64,000 bases of DNA from Bagarius yarrelli. Lineage: Eukaryota; Chordata; Actinopteri; Siluriformes; Sisoridae. The translations under genes were made by a program, and so were the position numbers. A model generated the notes under the pieces. That model had not been told where the DNA came from. It saw only the letters and a list, made by a program, of their open reading frames with translations, and did not search any database. Below, piece after piece: positions 22,694 through 34,301 of the stretch. The DNA is taken from positions 2,816,001-2,880,000 of the forward strand of contig VCAZ01000039.1 of assembly GCA_005784505.1 (NCBI GenBank). Reading direction: 5' to 3'. Within the stretch, counting starts at the first letter, position 1, and the number at the start of each line of letters is the position of its first letter.

Positions 22694-25600
22694 ACACAAG
22701 CCCACCCTGCGTAATAATCTCTGGTCATGATACCTCGATTCTATTAAAGTCTGTAAAAAATTTCCACACACATTTACAGGCACTTGGGACCTTCTTTGTT
22801 TGTCACTTTTTTCTACTCAATTTTCCACACTATAATCGGCGTAGTTTCTCTGGCTGAGTGTAAATGTGATACCAGTCATGAAGACTTTCCCTTTGTATTA
22901 CAGCTTTTTTGGCTTTCAGACCAGATCTTGATATGCTTTTCTCACAACATGTTCTTGTTGTTCAGCTGCTGTGATTAGGAACAGTTTAGTGTCATAGATT
23001 AGTTTGGGTTTTTTTTCTTTAACTTGGAATTATTGTTGAATGATAAGTGTTATTATTTTAGCCTCAGACTTATCATCACTGAATCATTTTTAAATGTGAT
23101 CTAATGGGGTAACTGGTAAATATTGATCATAAATAAAGTCTATATTGCTTGTTAGTATAATTGGTTAAAAACCCAATAATGCCCGGGTTCCACCAGACTC
23201 GTGAACATTGGCTAGGCAACAAAAACAGGGGCACCACATGAGGGATAAAACCATCTGCACTAATTGTGTTGTACTCTGAGACACACCACCCTGTCATTTT
23301 TACTATCGATTATTTTCCTATTCCACTGTGTTTCTTTCTCTTACTTATTTCTTTTTTTTCTTTGCAGTGTAATTGGATTATAGAACCCGGGTTTTAATAC
23401 ACCGGCTTAGTTTACATTCACATTTCTGGCATTTGGCAGACATCCTTATTTATATATAAGTACATGTATCTTATTATCCAACTGAGCAGTTGAGGATTGA
23501 GGGCCTTGTTCAGTGGCCCAGCAGTGGTACTTTGGTGGTGCTGGGAATTAAACCTACAATTTTTTTTGAGTAACTTTTTGACCTCCAAAAGTTACTTTAA
23601 GTGTTTTTTTTCTGTCACAGCAAACCCAGAGGCTGAAGCAGGAACTGCTGGAGTCACACACCAATATCGCATTTCTGCAGAGTGAGCTGGATTCTGTCAA
23701 GAGTGACCTCACTGATCACAGTATCAATCTCGAGCGGTGAGAACGCTTCTTCTGGGATATTCTTGTTTTAATATGGGTAATTGATTTGCAGAACATGCTG
23801 TTTCAGGTCTAGAATTTCTGAAATGTTCATATCGGTCATCAGACTAAGAGAAAAAACTGGCATGGTGTTTGATGACAGGTGTTATTTCTGAAAAAGCTTA
23901 TCTGATCTTCTGGGATTTTCACACACAATAATCTATGAAGTTTGCACAGAATAAGTCAAAAAACAAACAATCGACTCAGAGGTAGTTCTGTGGGTGGAAA
24001 ATGGTTTGGATAAGAGCGGTCAGAGGAGGATATACTAGACTGATTCTGACAGGAAAGTTACAGTAACTCATGTAGGCAAAGTGCGATTAAACTTGTAGTT
24101 TGGATCATTTGGTTCATTTAGTCTGGACCAAAAAAGGAAATTGATACATTTGGTCTTGGTTCGCTTAGCGTTCACACTTGCTTTTTTGACAGCGAACATA
24201 AAGATACCAAACCTAAAGGCATAATGATACCTTTACAACCTGTTTGGTCGTCTTTTGTGATGTTTATATTTAGCGTCGGAACATACCATCCAAAAAGAAG
24301 ATAAAGAAGAAGATTTTAAATTTTATTTATATAGTACATACCAACATAGACAATATAACACATATGGCCAGTGGTAGTGCATTCCATAATTTGGAAGCAT
24401 TAACACCAAATGACCTATCACCTATTGTGGACAAACGAAAATGCGGTGCAGACGAAAGACCAAGCTGATTATCTAAGGGACCAGCCAGGAGAGTAGCGTT
24501 GCAATAATCCAGATGTGACGTTATTAATGCATGGATTAAGATTATAGCATCAGATAGAGTTAGAGAAGATCGAAGGTGTGCAATATTACAAAGAGGTTTT
24601 AACAACAGTAGATATGTGAGAGGCAAAAATTGTGATTAGTTAAATAAAACACCAAGATTACGGACAAATAGAGAGGTCTTAACATTAACCCCAGTGTTCA
24701 CACTTACTCAAATGAAGCAAAATCTCACCAAAGTTCGTTTTAATCGAACCAAACATGAATTCACCCTCAAACCAGGTAAGCAAAAAGAAATTTAAAACAC
24801 ATCCAGCATTATAGCGAATGGGCTACAATTCCAAAAAAAACCCATCCGATTTTGAAATCACAAGATACATCATTCTGCTGCCACATGATTGGCTGATTGG
24901 AAAGTGGGCGAGTATTTAAGTTTAAATTTAGACCACATAAAATTCCAATGTGCGATCTGTATTTACAGAATAATTCAAATTCGTATCAGTGGATAGAGGA
25001 GCGTGTAAGGGTGGTGCTATCTATCAGTACTAGTTCTTAGGTAAACTGGGAGAGATGGGCGAATATCAGCGAGTGAGTCACACACACACACACACACACA
25101 CACCTGTAAATACAATATGATCTTTTCTTGCACTTTCAGTGTCTGGTCACTCCCACTGCTGTTTGCTGTTCCGGCAGCATGAGAGCAGGATATCCTGGAG
25201 TGACGCCATACACTCACCTAAGGAATTTGGTGGCCTTGTTGCCAAGTAACTAAGTCAGAAATAATGATTCACTGAGTCACTGGACACTGTTTCTGTGTGG
25301 TACTATCACTAAAACAAATCTCACTAAAACAAATTTTTCTGTTTAATATTAAATAGTAATAGTAAAACATATTAGTGCTATAGTGCATATACTCTGGAAA
25401 AAAAGATTTTTCCAGACAAAAATAGACAAAAAGGATTTTTTTCTTTTATATATGTATTATTTCTTTTATAACCTCACAAAATAAACAAACACTTCAGCAG
25501 GTTAATGTTTTTCCTTTTATTTTCGTCCAGGCAGTCATTAGCTAATATCACATTTCTAGTAAGCTAGTTAACAAACACAGTGCTAAAAACTGTCTGTCTG

Positions 25601-26979
25601 CCAAACATGTTTACAGCGTAGCTAGCTAAATAGAATTTTCTAGCTCACCTACACAAGTTGTTGGTGACATAATCTTAACAAAGTTTGTAATCAGATGTCA
25701 GTCCCTCCAGTGTTTGTTTAACAGGGAACGTGAGAGTTAATAAACATTACTGTAAATGCGTCAGAGTTTGATTATTTTTCTTATGAAGTTCCTGGACAGA
25801 ATGATACCGAAACGCCCTAAAAACAAATAAAAATAAATTGTTGGAAATTGTTAAAAATGAAACCACCACACACACACAAACACACACATACCTAAGCACG
25901 TAACTCGGACTTTTGGGTGTAAACAGTTTTGCATTTACCTTTCATTCTTTTTTTATTTTTGAGTGAAAACTGTCACTAAAACGAATATAATAGTATAACC
26001 AGGGCTGCACAATATATTATAATAATCGAAATATCACAAATGTGCATATCGAGATATGCATATCGCAATGGTTTGTAATAAATTAATACCCAATAATAAT
26101 GTATGGTCAATGCGGATAGTAAAATATCTGCTATTTGGGATATGCGTGTGTGTGCATCCTTTAACGCAAGATAATCAACAAGCAGTGAAGCTTTTATAAC
26201 GAGCTAATCTTGTTAAGCCTGTGGCACCTGCAGCTGCTGCCGACAACTTGGTGCCAAAACCAATAAGCATCACTTTAGCATGCTATTGCATATCGCATTT
26301 TTCCTTGATATCATGCAGCCCCAAATTTAACAGACATTTAAATTCTTTCTTATGTAATTACATAAGGTAATTAATTAATGTAATTACATAAGAACAAATT
26401 TCCGGTTGTCCTTGGGTTGTTAGGTTTCTGTAGCTTGTAATTAACATGATATAATTCAAAATCAGGTGATAACTTTTTTTTTTAATTCCTTATAAACATT
26501 TAAATCATAGACGAAAAAAGTTGCATGTTGGACAGGAAGACAATACAAGACCTAATCCGAATGTCTAACCCTGTCATCACTCCCGCTCTGGTTACTTTCT
26601 GTTCGATGAAGGTTTTTTTTTATTCGTGTGCAGTCAGTTGGAAGTGTCTATGCTGACCAAATTCTTCTCCCTGAAAGAGAGCTCTTATCTCTAAAACAGC
26701 CCATTCAGAGCTTAGCTTACATGGACCTTTCCCACCTAAACCTTTATTAAATTTCCCAGCAGGCTTTCAGAGTCTCGAGCAGACCAGGTTTCCGTTCACA
26801 AGGAAGCGTGAAACATAAAGAATGTTTAATAGGAATAAAAGATTAAGGATTTCAGAAAAATATGTGTGTATTCTTTTACTTGCAAAATGTTTAACTAGAG
26901 TTGGAATGTTATTATTAAGAATAAGCTGTAAAGGGAAAAAAAAGAAATAAGTAGCAAAACTTGAGTGAAGATTTGCTAT

Positions 26980-27064
<85 letters not shown>

Positions 27065-27153
27065 TACTACCATAACTGAAGTTGATTATAATAATAATTT
27101 TGTACTTTTTAAGTAAGTATACTTTATTATTATTATTTTTATTATTATAATTT

Positions 27154-27188
<35 letters not shown>

Positions 27189-30100
27189 GATTGTTATTAG
27201 CTACTGTTAATATATATATATTTTAATATTATTTGGTAGTACACATATCTGTAAATACTGCAATCAAAAGCAAAATAAAGAAAAAAAATAACTGTAATTG
27301 TATCATATTTACTGGGTTTTTAATACATTAAGAACATATGTATTGTACAGTAGTATCACAATATCACCAACAATCTACTGATGATCATTTAAATTATTGT
27401 TTCTGCAGAGATGAGGCCCTAATGAGGTCTTTTTCCGAGGAGAGGGACAACCTCGAGAGACAAATCGAGATTCTTCAGTAAGTCTGAGGACTGTCTGTTA
27501 GAGTTGTTGTACTTTAGTATATCACATCATGCACACTTTATATCATCCATTTCAGTTTAGCAAACAGGAAGCTTCACGACACCAACGATGGTCTACGTAT
27601 GACTCTGGAGACCAGCCAGAGCAAAAAGAATCAGGTAAATATCATCGTTTGAGCTCTGTACACAAAGTCAGGCAGTGAGCCAAAACCGGAGTCAGTTTAA
27701 AGATGGATTAAGATGGTATTTGACTAGTGACCTGCTCTAATCTCACCAGGGAGGTCAGGATTAGTGTGACAGCCAGATGAAGGGATAAACTGATAAAAAA
27801 TAATAATTAATGTTTACAGAGACGCAGCGGAGAGACGCAGTCGCCTTCAAATACCATAAACAAGACAAAGAGCATGTGTACCCCATATTTTGAAAGGTAT
27901 GTATGAAGTATCGGTTTATATACAAGTATGAAATAATGTATACTGTTTAAGAAGTTATTAAACAATACATTAATATTACACCAAAATATTACTATTAACG
28001 GCACATTTAATTGCCACTGTTGTCACAACAGAGTGGATTTTCTTCTTCTGATTTGACTAAGCGTTTGATGGTTAAGGTCCTTGCTCAAGGGCCCATTAAT
28101 GGCAGCTTGGTGGTGTTGGGAATCAAACCCACAATCTTCTGATCATCTTCTGATTACCTAACCAATATGAGCTATGCCTTTTTTATTCCTAATCCTAATC
28201 AGATCCCAGAATATGAAAACGTAATGCATTTTACTAATCCGGGAGGTGATAGCAGTGGTTAAGTTGTTGGACTGCTAATTGGAAGATCGGGGTTCGATAA
28301 CCAGCACCACCAATTTATTACTGCTGGGCCGCTGAGCAAGGCCCTCAACCGCCAATTCCTCACTTGTAGAAAAGAGATAAATGTAAGTGTACCTGGGGTT
28401 CTCCAGGTGCTGTAAGGTCTACAGGGACGATGATCTTGAGCAGCTGAGGATATCTGAGTGCCTGCAAACTCCGAGCAGAGAGTCTTTGGCTCTGGCACTG
28501 TGTGATCCCATGCGCAGACAAAGCAGCTGCGAGGTGGACAGCCTGGACGAGAGCTGGGTGGACAGTGGCATGTCCACTCTGCGCTCCAACACTGGTTACG
28601 ACTCGGAGCAGGAGAGCACGTGTCGAAGCGTCGCTCCCATGGCTGCCTTCAGCTGCTTAGGAGACAATTCAGACATAGAGGTGAGAGACATGAATACCGT
28701 GATGCGGATTTCTGTGATTTCTGTTGCAATATAACACACAGGGATTAGAGTGGACAAAAACTTGCACTATATAACCAAAAGGCTGTGTACACCTTATCAG
28801 AACACTTTATAAATGTAAAAGAACTCAAGCATTATACCTCGAACCCTGATTCTGACCCCACTAAACACCTCAGGGACTAACTGGAACATCGACTGCATCC
28901 CAGACCTCCACACCTCCACATCAGAGTCTGATAACACTCACGTTGTTGTGACTGAATGAGAAAATCCCCAAATATCTTCTCCTTTCGGCTGTTCCCTTTT
29001 AGGCGTCGCCCCAGCGAATCATATGTCTCCACCTAACCCTATTTTCTACATCCTCTTCACTCACAACCACTAACTTCATGTCCTCGTTTATCGCATCCAT
29101 ATACCTCCTCTTTGGTCTTTCTCTTTGCCTTCAGCCTGGTAGCTTCGTTTCTATCATCCTCCTACAAATATATTTACTATCCCTCCTCTGTACGTGTCCA
29201 AACCACCTTAACCTGGCTTTCCTGACCTCCCCCCCCCCCAGACCTTTGACATGAGCTGTCCCCCTGGTGAACTCGTTCCTAATCTTGTCCAAAATTTTGT
29301 TTTCAGAGCAAGTAAAAACCACTGCTATAGCCTATTCACAGAAATCAGTGTTTTTCTGTTTCAATATGCAGCTCCAGTATCAGTAGCAAAGTATCAAACT
29401 GAGCCACTGACATCCTGAAATAAACAAATTTCAGATTTTAGTGTGTAAAAAAAACTTGCGACTAAATCTGGAATAGGATGTAAAATAAACACATATGGAT
29501 GTGATGTCCCAATACTTTTGTCTATATTGTGTGCCTATATAGTCTATATAGTTTAAACTTCTTGACCGACGAACTAAAACACACACAAACACACACCCAC
29601 GACCTGAACTTGTTTTATTTGCATGTGTGTGTGTTTTACAGGTGCTGGACATACGAGATGAGGCGGCGTGTGAATCAGACATCGAGTCCGTCCTACAAAT
29701 GACTTCAAATCCAGCTGACACAAAGGACATCACTACCTCTGGAAAGAAATGTCTTTCAGCCATCTTTGATGAGGTACAACAGACAATGCAAACCTTTAGC
29801 CGTTTTTACACTGAATACACTGAATACAAATAAACGCCACACCGATTTTTTTTGGCTTAAAATTTTGAAATCCATATATTATTTTTGTTCCACTTCACCA
29901 TTATGTGCCACTTTGTGTTAATCTATTACATAAAGTCTCAAAAAAAAAAACATTTAAGTTTGTGGAGTATGAATACTGTTTCAAGGCACTTTATATACTT
30001 AAGGGCAGCACGTTGGCTTAGTGGTTAGCACTGTTGCCTCACAGCAAGAAAGCCCAGGTTCTGTGTGGAGGGGTCGGTCTGTGTGGAGTTTGCATGTTCT

Positions 30101-32601
30101 CCCTTTGTTTGCGTGGGTTTACTCCAGGTTCTCCGGTTGTCTTTCATAGTCCAAAAACATGTATGTTAGGTTAATTGGTGATTCTAAATTGCTCATAGAA
30201 GTGAGTGTAAATGTGTGTGGCCCTGTGATGGACTGGCGACCTGTCCAGGGTGTTTTCCTCTGTCTTTCGCCCTTTAAGAGACGGCTGGGATAGACTCCAG
30301 CAGATCCCTGTGACCCTGAATTAGGGAATAAGCAGGTATAGAAGATGAATGAATGAATGAATGAATGTATATACTTAGCAAATGTTCTTAATATGTTTCT
30401 ATGTTCCATAGTTAATTTTTTCGGTACATTTTTTTCATTTCAGTACAAATTGCTCCAAGTCCTGATTTACAAAAGCTGTTATTTCCATTTTTATTATTGT
30501 CGCTACATTGTTTTCTACAGAAATTAAAGTATGAGACTGAAGTGATGACTCAGGGGTCTGAAAAAACCTACAGGATTGTATTAGCAGGTGATGCTGCAGT
30601 GGGCAAGTCCAGCTTTCTCCTACGCCTCTGTAAAAACGAGTTTAAAGGCATCACCAGCACCACTCTGGGTACGTTCACCATTCAGCACTGAACATTCTTT
30701 TTTTTCTTTTTATTACGTAGCAGTTAAAATCACACCAACGCAGACAATTTTTATGTTAATGATACATAGTACATTTTCATCCATATACACTAGTGTTGTG
30801 ACCATGAGAAAAATTTCCCATTGGTCATGTGTCACATGGCTGGATGTTTGGTAACTTTGGTATAATGTAGTATATGTGATACCGTTAGGGGACCCGGACC
30901 CAGGGCCGGCCCAAGCCTTTTAGGGGCCCTAAATAGAATTTTAATTTAGGGCCCCTCGGTGCCATATATGTATTTAATTATGATATATTTTTAATTATTC
31001 ACACACTATAAATCTAACATACTTATTATTATTCTTATTTGTTGTGATGCTTACATAATACTAATGTTTTCATAAAGGAGTTGATTTCCATGTAAAGACT
31101 CTGGTGGTAGACGGAGTGCCGACGGTGCTGCAGCTTTGGGATACAGCGGGTCAGGAGAGGTGAGTAGATGAAGCAGGGTCGTAAAAAAATTTCTAAACTG
31201 TCCCTTAACACATTGTTGCTTGAAATACTTTGCTGTGATTGGTTACCGTGGCGTCAAATCTACAACACATCCTAAAGAGACTTTTTTCATAACAGATTAG
31301 AGTAAATCGAGGCATGGAGAGAAACGTAAATTAGTCTGCTTCCTTTCTTCTCCTTTAGGTTCAGAAGCATTGCGAAGTCCTACTTCCGACGGGCCGATGG
31401 CGTTCTCCTGCTCTATGATGTAACCTGTGAGAAGAGTTTTCTAAACGTGCGAGAATGGGTCGACACCATCGAGGTATTTCTGTTACATCTGCGAGATGGC
31501 TAGGTGGATCACTTTAGTGTAAATTTCTTCTTTATCTGAAAAAAAGGAAGCAAATATTCTTTTTCGTATAAGAAAAAAAGTCTAAAACAAGCAACGTTAA
31601 AAATAAAATCACATATACACTGTATGTAAAGGTTAAAAAACATACATTCAGGAAGTGGATCCAGCAGCAAGAAAAGTCGACAATGACCTTATTTGCATGT
31701 CTATACTGTACATAATTTTTAAGTTGAGCTTTTGTCATCTTTAGGATGTGTCCCAGAATAAAATTCCCATCATGCTGGTAGGGAATAAGACAGATCTGCG
31801 GCAGCAGGCCCTTCAGGATGGCATCACCTGCATCCCAACCAGCTACGGAGAGAAACTGGCCAGGGTGAGAGGATTAACTGAAACTCAAACTAACCTGTAT
31901 AACTAACCTGTATAACATAACTGTAACTAAATATAATATTATAGTAGGTGACCGTGTTTGTTAGTCTGTGTGTTTGTTTCATCAGACTTACGGCTCCCTC
32001 TTCTGTGAGACAAGTGCAAAGGATGGTTCAAACATCGTCGAGGCAGTGCTTCATCTAGCACGGTAAGTTAACCCTAATGCCTGCAGTGAGGAAATCAAAC
32101 CCGTCTGGTACATATATCGTATATCCCGTCCATTGCTATTTTTTCTATGTTAAATTTTATATTTTACCTTTTATATCCGTTTATATTTGGACACAATTAC
32201 ATCTACATTTAATTCAGTTAAATTGCTTACTTTAGTAATCTTTTGTAAAAGCTGCATATTAGATTCTGGGGTTACAGACCAAATGTTAAAGTGCTTGCAG
32301 TTATTCAGCACACGAGGGCAGCAGATCTGCTTAAATCGTGTCGGTGACTTATTGTTCAGTGCAGTAACAAAGTTCCAGATGTGTATTAATGAGTACAGTA
32401 CAGATGTGTATTAATGAAACTTGACTAATTTTTTTTCCTTGCGTTTACACATACGTTAGTAACCGTAATATGTTAATATCTTTTTTTTTCCACAGGGAGG
32501 TTATTAAACATGCACATGAGCGCAAAAGCTCCACACTGGGGCAAATTCTGACCGGAACCCCAAACACAAAACTTACCAGTTCGAAGTGCTGCCGGATCTG
32601 A
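15855..32601 (+). CDS. rasef: RASEF / RAB45: EF-hand, coiled-coil, Rab-family GTPase (17 exons, complete CDS)
   Basis: Atypical large Rab GTPase joining N-terminal EF hands and a coiled coil to a C-terminal Rab domain; the family acts on perinuclear and vesicle membranes. Exons: 15855-16186, 18574-18720, 18821-18911, 20706-20801, 21867-21944, 23621-23736, 27409-27477, 27556-27634, 27820-27896, 28407-28680, 29642-29773, 30521-30668, 31078-31159, 31359-31473, 31745-31864, 31986-32062, 32496-32601. All junctions are GT-AG with agreeing phases, totalling 2,139 nt or 712 aa; human RASEF is about 740 aa. EF loops lie at residues 19-30 and 53-64, the P-loop at 520-527, and the protein ends SSKCCRI, a dual-cysteine geranylgeranylation motif. 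The start at 15855 matches the family's usual N-terminus; an in-frame ATG at 15819 would add 12 residues (MGFCLREESVRL). CRACR2A has the same layout, but the linker (LALCDP, CEVDSL, DSGMSTL) and the Rab core point to RASEF. Confidence 0.95.
16345..16425 (-). mobile_element. SINE family A fragment
   Basis: Contains GGGGCCTTACTCAGGGGCCC and CTCGGTGGTGCTAGG, the inverted body of family A. It lies in rasef intron 1. Confidence 0.5.
16755..16935. repeat. second CAGTAGTTT-type array, downstream of rasef exon 1
   Basis: Same short motifs (TTTCAGTAGTCAGTAGTTT) as the array at 15030-15585, in the same orientation, 1.2 kb further on. Confidence 0.75.
17060..17240 (+). mobile_element. LINE ORF2 3' fragment (CR1/L2/Rex-like)
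   Basis: Plus-strand translation AWNWNQLPEEIRCVKSVDIF, then KSRIRT, resembles the WNxLPxxIR...FK motif near the end of non-LTR reverse transcriptase proteins. Short and decayed; rasef intron 1. Confidence 0.5.
17903..18173. mobile_element. hAT-like MITE with AGGGCTGTGTA termini
   Basis: Left TAGGGCTGTGTA and right TACACAGCCCTA are perfect 12-bp inverted termini around an AT-rich core with several ATCGATA-like stretches. Flanks are ATT-rich (ATTATT, ATTATT). One-ended relatives lie near 33370-33448 and 37999-38105. Confidence 0.7.
18178..18485 (-). mobile_element. long SINE-like fish repeat (family C)
   Basis: Has CCATCACAGGGCCACACACA, GACTGTGGGAGGAAACCAGA and AACCCGGAGTAAACCC. It abuts the hAT-like MITE ending at 18173. 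Confidence 0.8.
18574..27634 (+). CDS. rasef: rasef exons 2-8: central coiled coil
   Basis: Seven small exons encode a charged, heptad-rich segment including LNFTSEIKLQSKEMERLALA, AMQLSAMEEEMDQRI, ESKKAEATLSIVKEQYEAQL, QRLKQELLESHTNIAFLQSE and NLERQIEIL. The block matches the RASEF self-association coiled coil in order and wording. Introns 4 to 6 are large and hold microsatellites, SINEs and a LINE fragment; the longest, intron 6, runs from 23.7 to 27.4 kb. Confidence 0.93.
19208..19388 (-). mobile_element. SINE family A, inverted
   Basis: Reads CATTTACAGTATTTGGCAGA, ACAACTAAGC and AGCAGTCCAACAC, the reverse complement of the family A body and head. rasef intron 3. Confidence 0.8.
19575..19805 (+). 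mobile_element. SINE family B
   Basis: Head GTGGCTCAAATGATTAAGGC, then GGGGTTCGAGC (B-box-like), then GACCCTGCGCTTTAACCC and a tail ending in AAATTTCACTGTGCT. A second copy is at 48770-49020. rasef intron 3. Confidence 0.8.
20090..20596. mobile_element. MITE with ACTGTGCGATTTT termini
   Basis: Left end TATACTGTGCGATTTTGG; right end, reverse-complemented, TTACACTGTGCGACTTTTAA. No coding frame between them. rasef intron 3. Confidence 0.6.
22604..22690. repeat. compound (TG)n(TA)n microsatellite
   Basis: About 13 TG units pass directly into about 30 TA units in rasef intron 5. The pattern makes tyrosine-isoleucine open frames on both strands that are not genes. Confidence 0.97.
23412..23562 (-). 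mobile_element. SINE family A, inverted
   Basis: CATTTGGCAGACATCC, then CAACTGAGCAGTTGAGG and GGTGGTGCTGGGAATTAAAC. It ends about 60 bp before the rasef exon 6 acceptor. Confidence 0.75.
24105..24760. mobile_element. MITE-like element with GTTCACACTT ends, containing a LINE fragment
   Basis: GTCTGGACC and GGTTCGCTTAGCGTTCACAC on the left face GTGTTCACACTTACTC and AATCGAACCAAAC on the right, an inverted arrangement typical of a common fish hAT-like element. A LINE piece occupies 24327-24640. rasef intron 6. Confidence 0.4.
24327..24640 (-). mobile_element. LINE reverse transcriptase C-terminal fragment (CR1/L2/Rex-like)
   Basis: Minus-strand translation LSDAIILIHALITSHLDYCN, then RLSTIGDRSFGVNASKLWNA, resembles the region after the reverse transcriptase core of CR1/L2-group LINEs. 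Internally deleted and without function. Confidence 0.7.
26001..26322. mobile_element. hAT-like non-autonomous element (short copy)
   Basis: Begins AGGGCTGCACAATATATT and ends GATATCATGCAGCCCC, giving inverted GGGCTGCA termini. The core has ATATCGAGATATGCATATCG palindromes and matches the longer element at 6228-6868. rasef intron 6. Confidence 0.65.
26981..27061. repeat. (TA)n microsatellite
   Basis: About 40 uninterrupted TA units in rasef intron 6, followed by ATT-rich sequence with a (TAT)n run at about 27155-27190. Confidence 0.97.
27820..29773 (+). CDS. rasef: rasef exons 9-11: linker between coiled coil and Rab domain
   Basis: Exon 9 (27820-27896), exon 10 (28407-28680) and exon 11 (29642-29773) encode a polar, serine- and acid-rich linker. 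Exon 10 keeps RASEF phrases ESLALALCDP, CEVDSLDES, DSGMSTLRSN and YDSEQE. Exon 11 begins VLDIRDEAACESDIESVL. The exon 10 acceptor (AG at 28405-28406) lies about 16 bp beyond the end of a SINE, so its branch site and pyrimidine tract are probably SINE-derived. Confidence 0.9.
28057..28170 (-). mobile_element. SINE family A fragment, inverted
   Basis: GGTCCTTGCTCAAGGGCCC, then GGTGGTGTTGGGAATCAAAC. It faces the plus-strand copy starting at 28241, giving an inverted SINE pair in rasef intron 9. Confidence 0.7.
28241..28390 (+). mobile_element. SINE family A abutting rasef exon 10
   Basis: AGCAGTGGTTAAGTTGTTGG, then GGGGTTCGATAACCAGCACC, GGGCCGCTGAGCAAGGCCC and a tail ending AAATGTAAGTGT. The rasef exon 10 acceptor AG is only about 15 bp beyond. 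Confidence 0.85.
28985..29322 (-). mobile_element. RTE-like LINE 3' coding fragment
   Basis: Minus-strand translation ARLRWFGHVQRRDSKYICRR, then ERPKRRYMDAINEDMKLVVV and RVRWRHMIRWGD, is the well-known C-terminal stretch of RTE/I-group non-LTR elements, ending in a stop. Confidence 0.8.
29340..29430 (-). mobile_element. Harbinger-like transposase fragment, second copy
   Basis: Minus-strand FRMSVAQFDTLLLILELHIE is near-identical to the fragment at 11070-11190. Confidence 0.6.
30002..30362 (+). mobile_element. long SINE-like fish repeat (family C), near-complete
   Basis: Starts with a tRNA-like head (TTAGTGGTTAGCACTGTTGC), continues TGTGTGGAGTTTGCATGTTC and GATGGACTGGCGACCTGTCC, and ends in (ATGA)n, the expected 3' tail. 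rasef intron 11. Confidence 0.85.
30521..32601 (+). CDS. rasef: rasef exons 12-17: Rab GTPase domain and prenylation tail
   Basis: The G motifs are complete: P-loop GDAAVGKSS (exon 12), switch I threonine in STTLGVDF (exons 12/13), WDTAGQERFRSIAKSYFRRA (exons 13/14), NKTD (exon 15) and ETSAKDGSN (exon 16). The domain looks catalytically intact, with the switch II glutamine present. The tail ends KLTSSKCCRI, with adjacent cysteines at the fourth and third positions from the end, fitting Rab geranylgeranylation. Confidence 0.96.
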
Positions 32602-34301
32602 TGAAGCATCCTGTTCAAACATGCCGTGTGTGTTATGATACTTGTGGCAGAAAGATGGCATTGGTGTTGTTCTCTATTCGTTTCTGTGCATGTCTGTATC
32701 ACAGTCTACCTCTGATTGCACAGCTCTAGCTTTATTTTAAGAAGTTATATGTTGTACACATAAGTGGTTTTCTCACTTTCTCTCCTGAAATGAATCTGGT
32801 GTTAGTAAACCATGCAAACTTTAACTAACTTGTGCCTTAATAGGTCTTAAAAAATCATGTCTATAGTAGAATTACTAGCATTTAAACTTGTATTTATGAT
32901 CATGATCATGATTATTTATTAATGATCTTTAGGGCTTTAAATAATGGCCATGCGTGTCAGCGACAATTACAGGAGCGAAGGGCGAAGTCGTTCCACACAC
33001 ACACTAAGGGTTTAAAGGAAATATTAACGTAAATGTAAATCAGTCTAAAAATATGTATCATTAGTAGAAGAAGAAGCCCAGGCTATGGTGGCGCCCTACA
33101 CGAGATTGTAGATTTGCGCCACCCTATTCAACACCACCTATTCATACAGTTTTCTACTATGAACCTTTACTATAAAATAAATACTAAACAATCAAATAAG
33201 CATTAAGAATAAGTAGTAAATAAATTGTGGTTATAAATAACAGTGGAAATAAAAATGTAAAAATTAGACAAAAATATATGGGTATAATGGTCAAAAGAGG
33301 GCGCACTTCCAAGAGAAAAAAAAAATCTCGTGCGACACCCCCCAGTCATTTCGCGCCGTATGTCGTATGCCCCTGAATATCGATAGACTTATCGTGAAAA
33401 AAATATTGCGATAGTCATGTGTAGCGATATTTTTACACAGCCCTAATAATCTTGATATAAAATGTGTATGTTGGCAATTTAATACAGACTGTTTGATTTT
33501 GGGATGCTTTACTTGCTACTGGTTATTTTGTTCTGACACTTAATTAAGCCGACATACATTACGTTCATAACGTCGAACATTTACTGTAGCAGTAATATAT
33601 AGCTACAATGTACGAACAATTTAAGTCACTGAAATATACACCTGTAATAAGAGCACATGAACACACTGATATAGTTACAGGTCTTTTTTAGCTATTTCAT
33701 ATCCAAGGTCTGATTTTTTTTTTAAAGAAGTCAGCTACGATTGGTACTTAAAGTCAAACTAGCCACTTTGTTTAAATTGACAGAAACTGGGATATAATAT
33801 AACGCTATGACTGTATAATGATGTGGAAACGATTACAGATCGAGAAAAAAGTTCGATTGTATGCATTAAATCGATATGATGATATTTTTCTATACATTTC
33901 GCCACTTTTGCTTAGATTTTGTCTTTATTTTTTTTTCTGATAAATTTATTTCATATACAGCCTATTTTCAATTCTTGTATATTCAATTTATGCAATATAC
34001 TGTACAATTTATCAACTTGGATGTTATACCAAAAAAAAATCATGAATGCATTCATTCATTATTAAAGATCCAATTACAAAAGTTATATATTTTTACAAAT
34101 GTCTATAAAGTGATTTTATAATTAAAATATTGTACATTTAAATTTCACAGCTGAAGTTGATTTTTTTTAATCCTCTTCACTGCCTTTTACAGCTTTTATC
34201 CAACAATTTGCATGTTTAAAATGGATTTTAATGGTTTAGTGTTTCTTATGTTTCATCTTTTAAGTTCATGTTCGTGTTCTTCGTTCAAGCCTTCCTGTCC
34301 T

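Larger units (their letters stand above)
28764..29531. mobile_element. nested element with CACTATA...CCAATACTTTTG ends in rasef intron 10
   Basis: The left part (GCACTATATAACCAAAAGG ... CATCCCAGACCTCC) and the right end (GATGTCCCAATACTTTTGTC) match the two ends of related elements at about 51370-51612 and 55243-55560. The middle is interrupted by a LINE fragment (28985-29322) and a Harbinger-like fragment (29340-29430). Confidence 0.5.
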
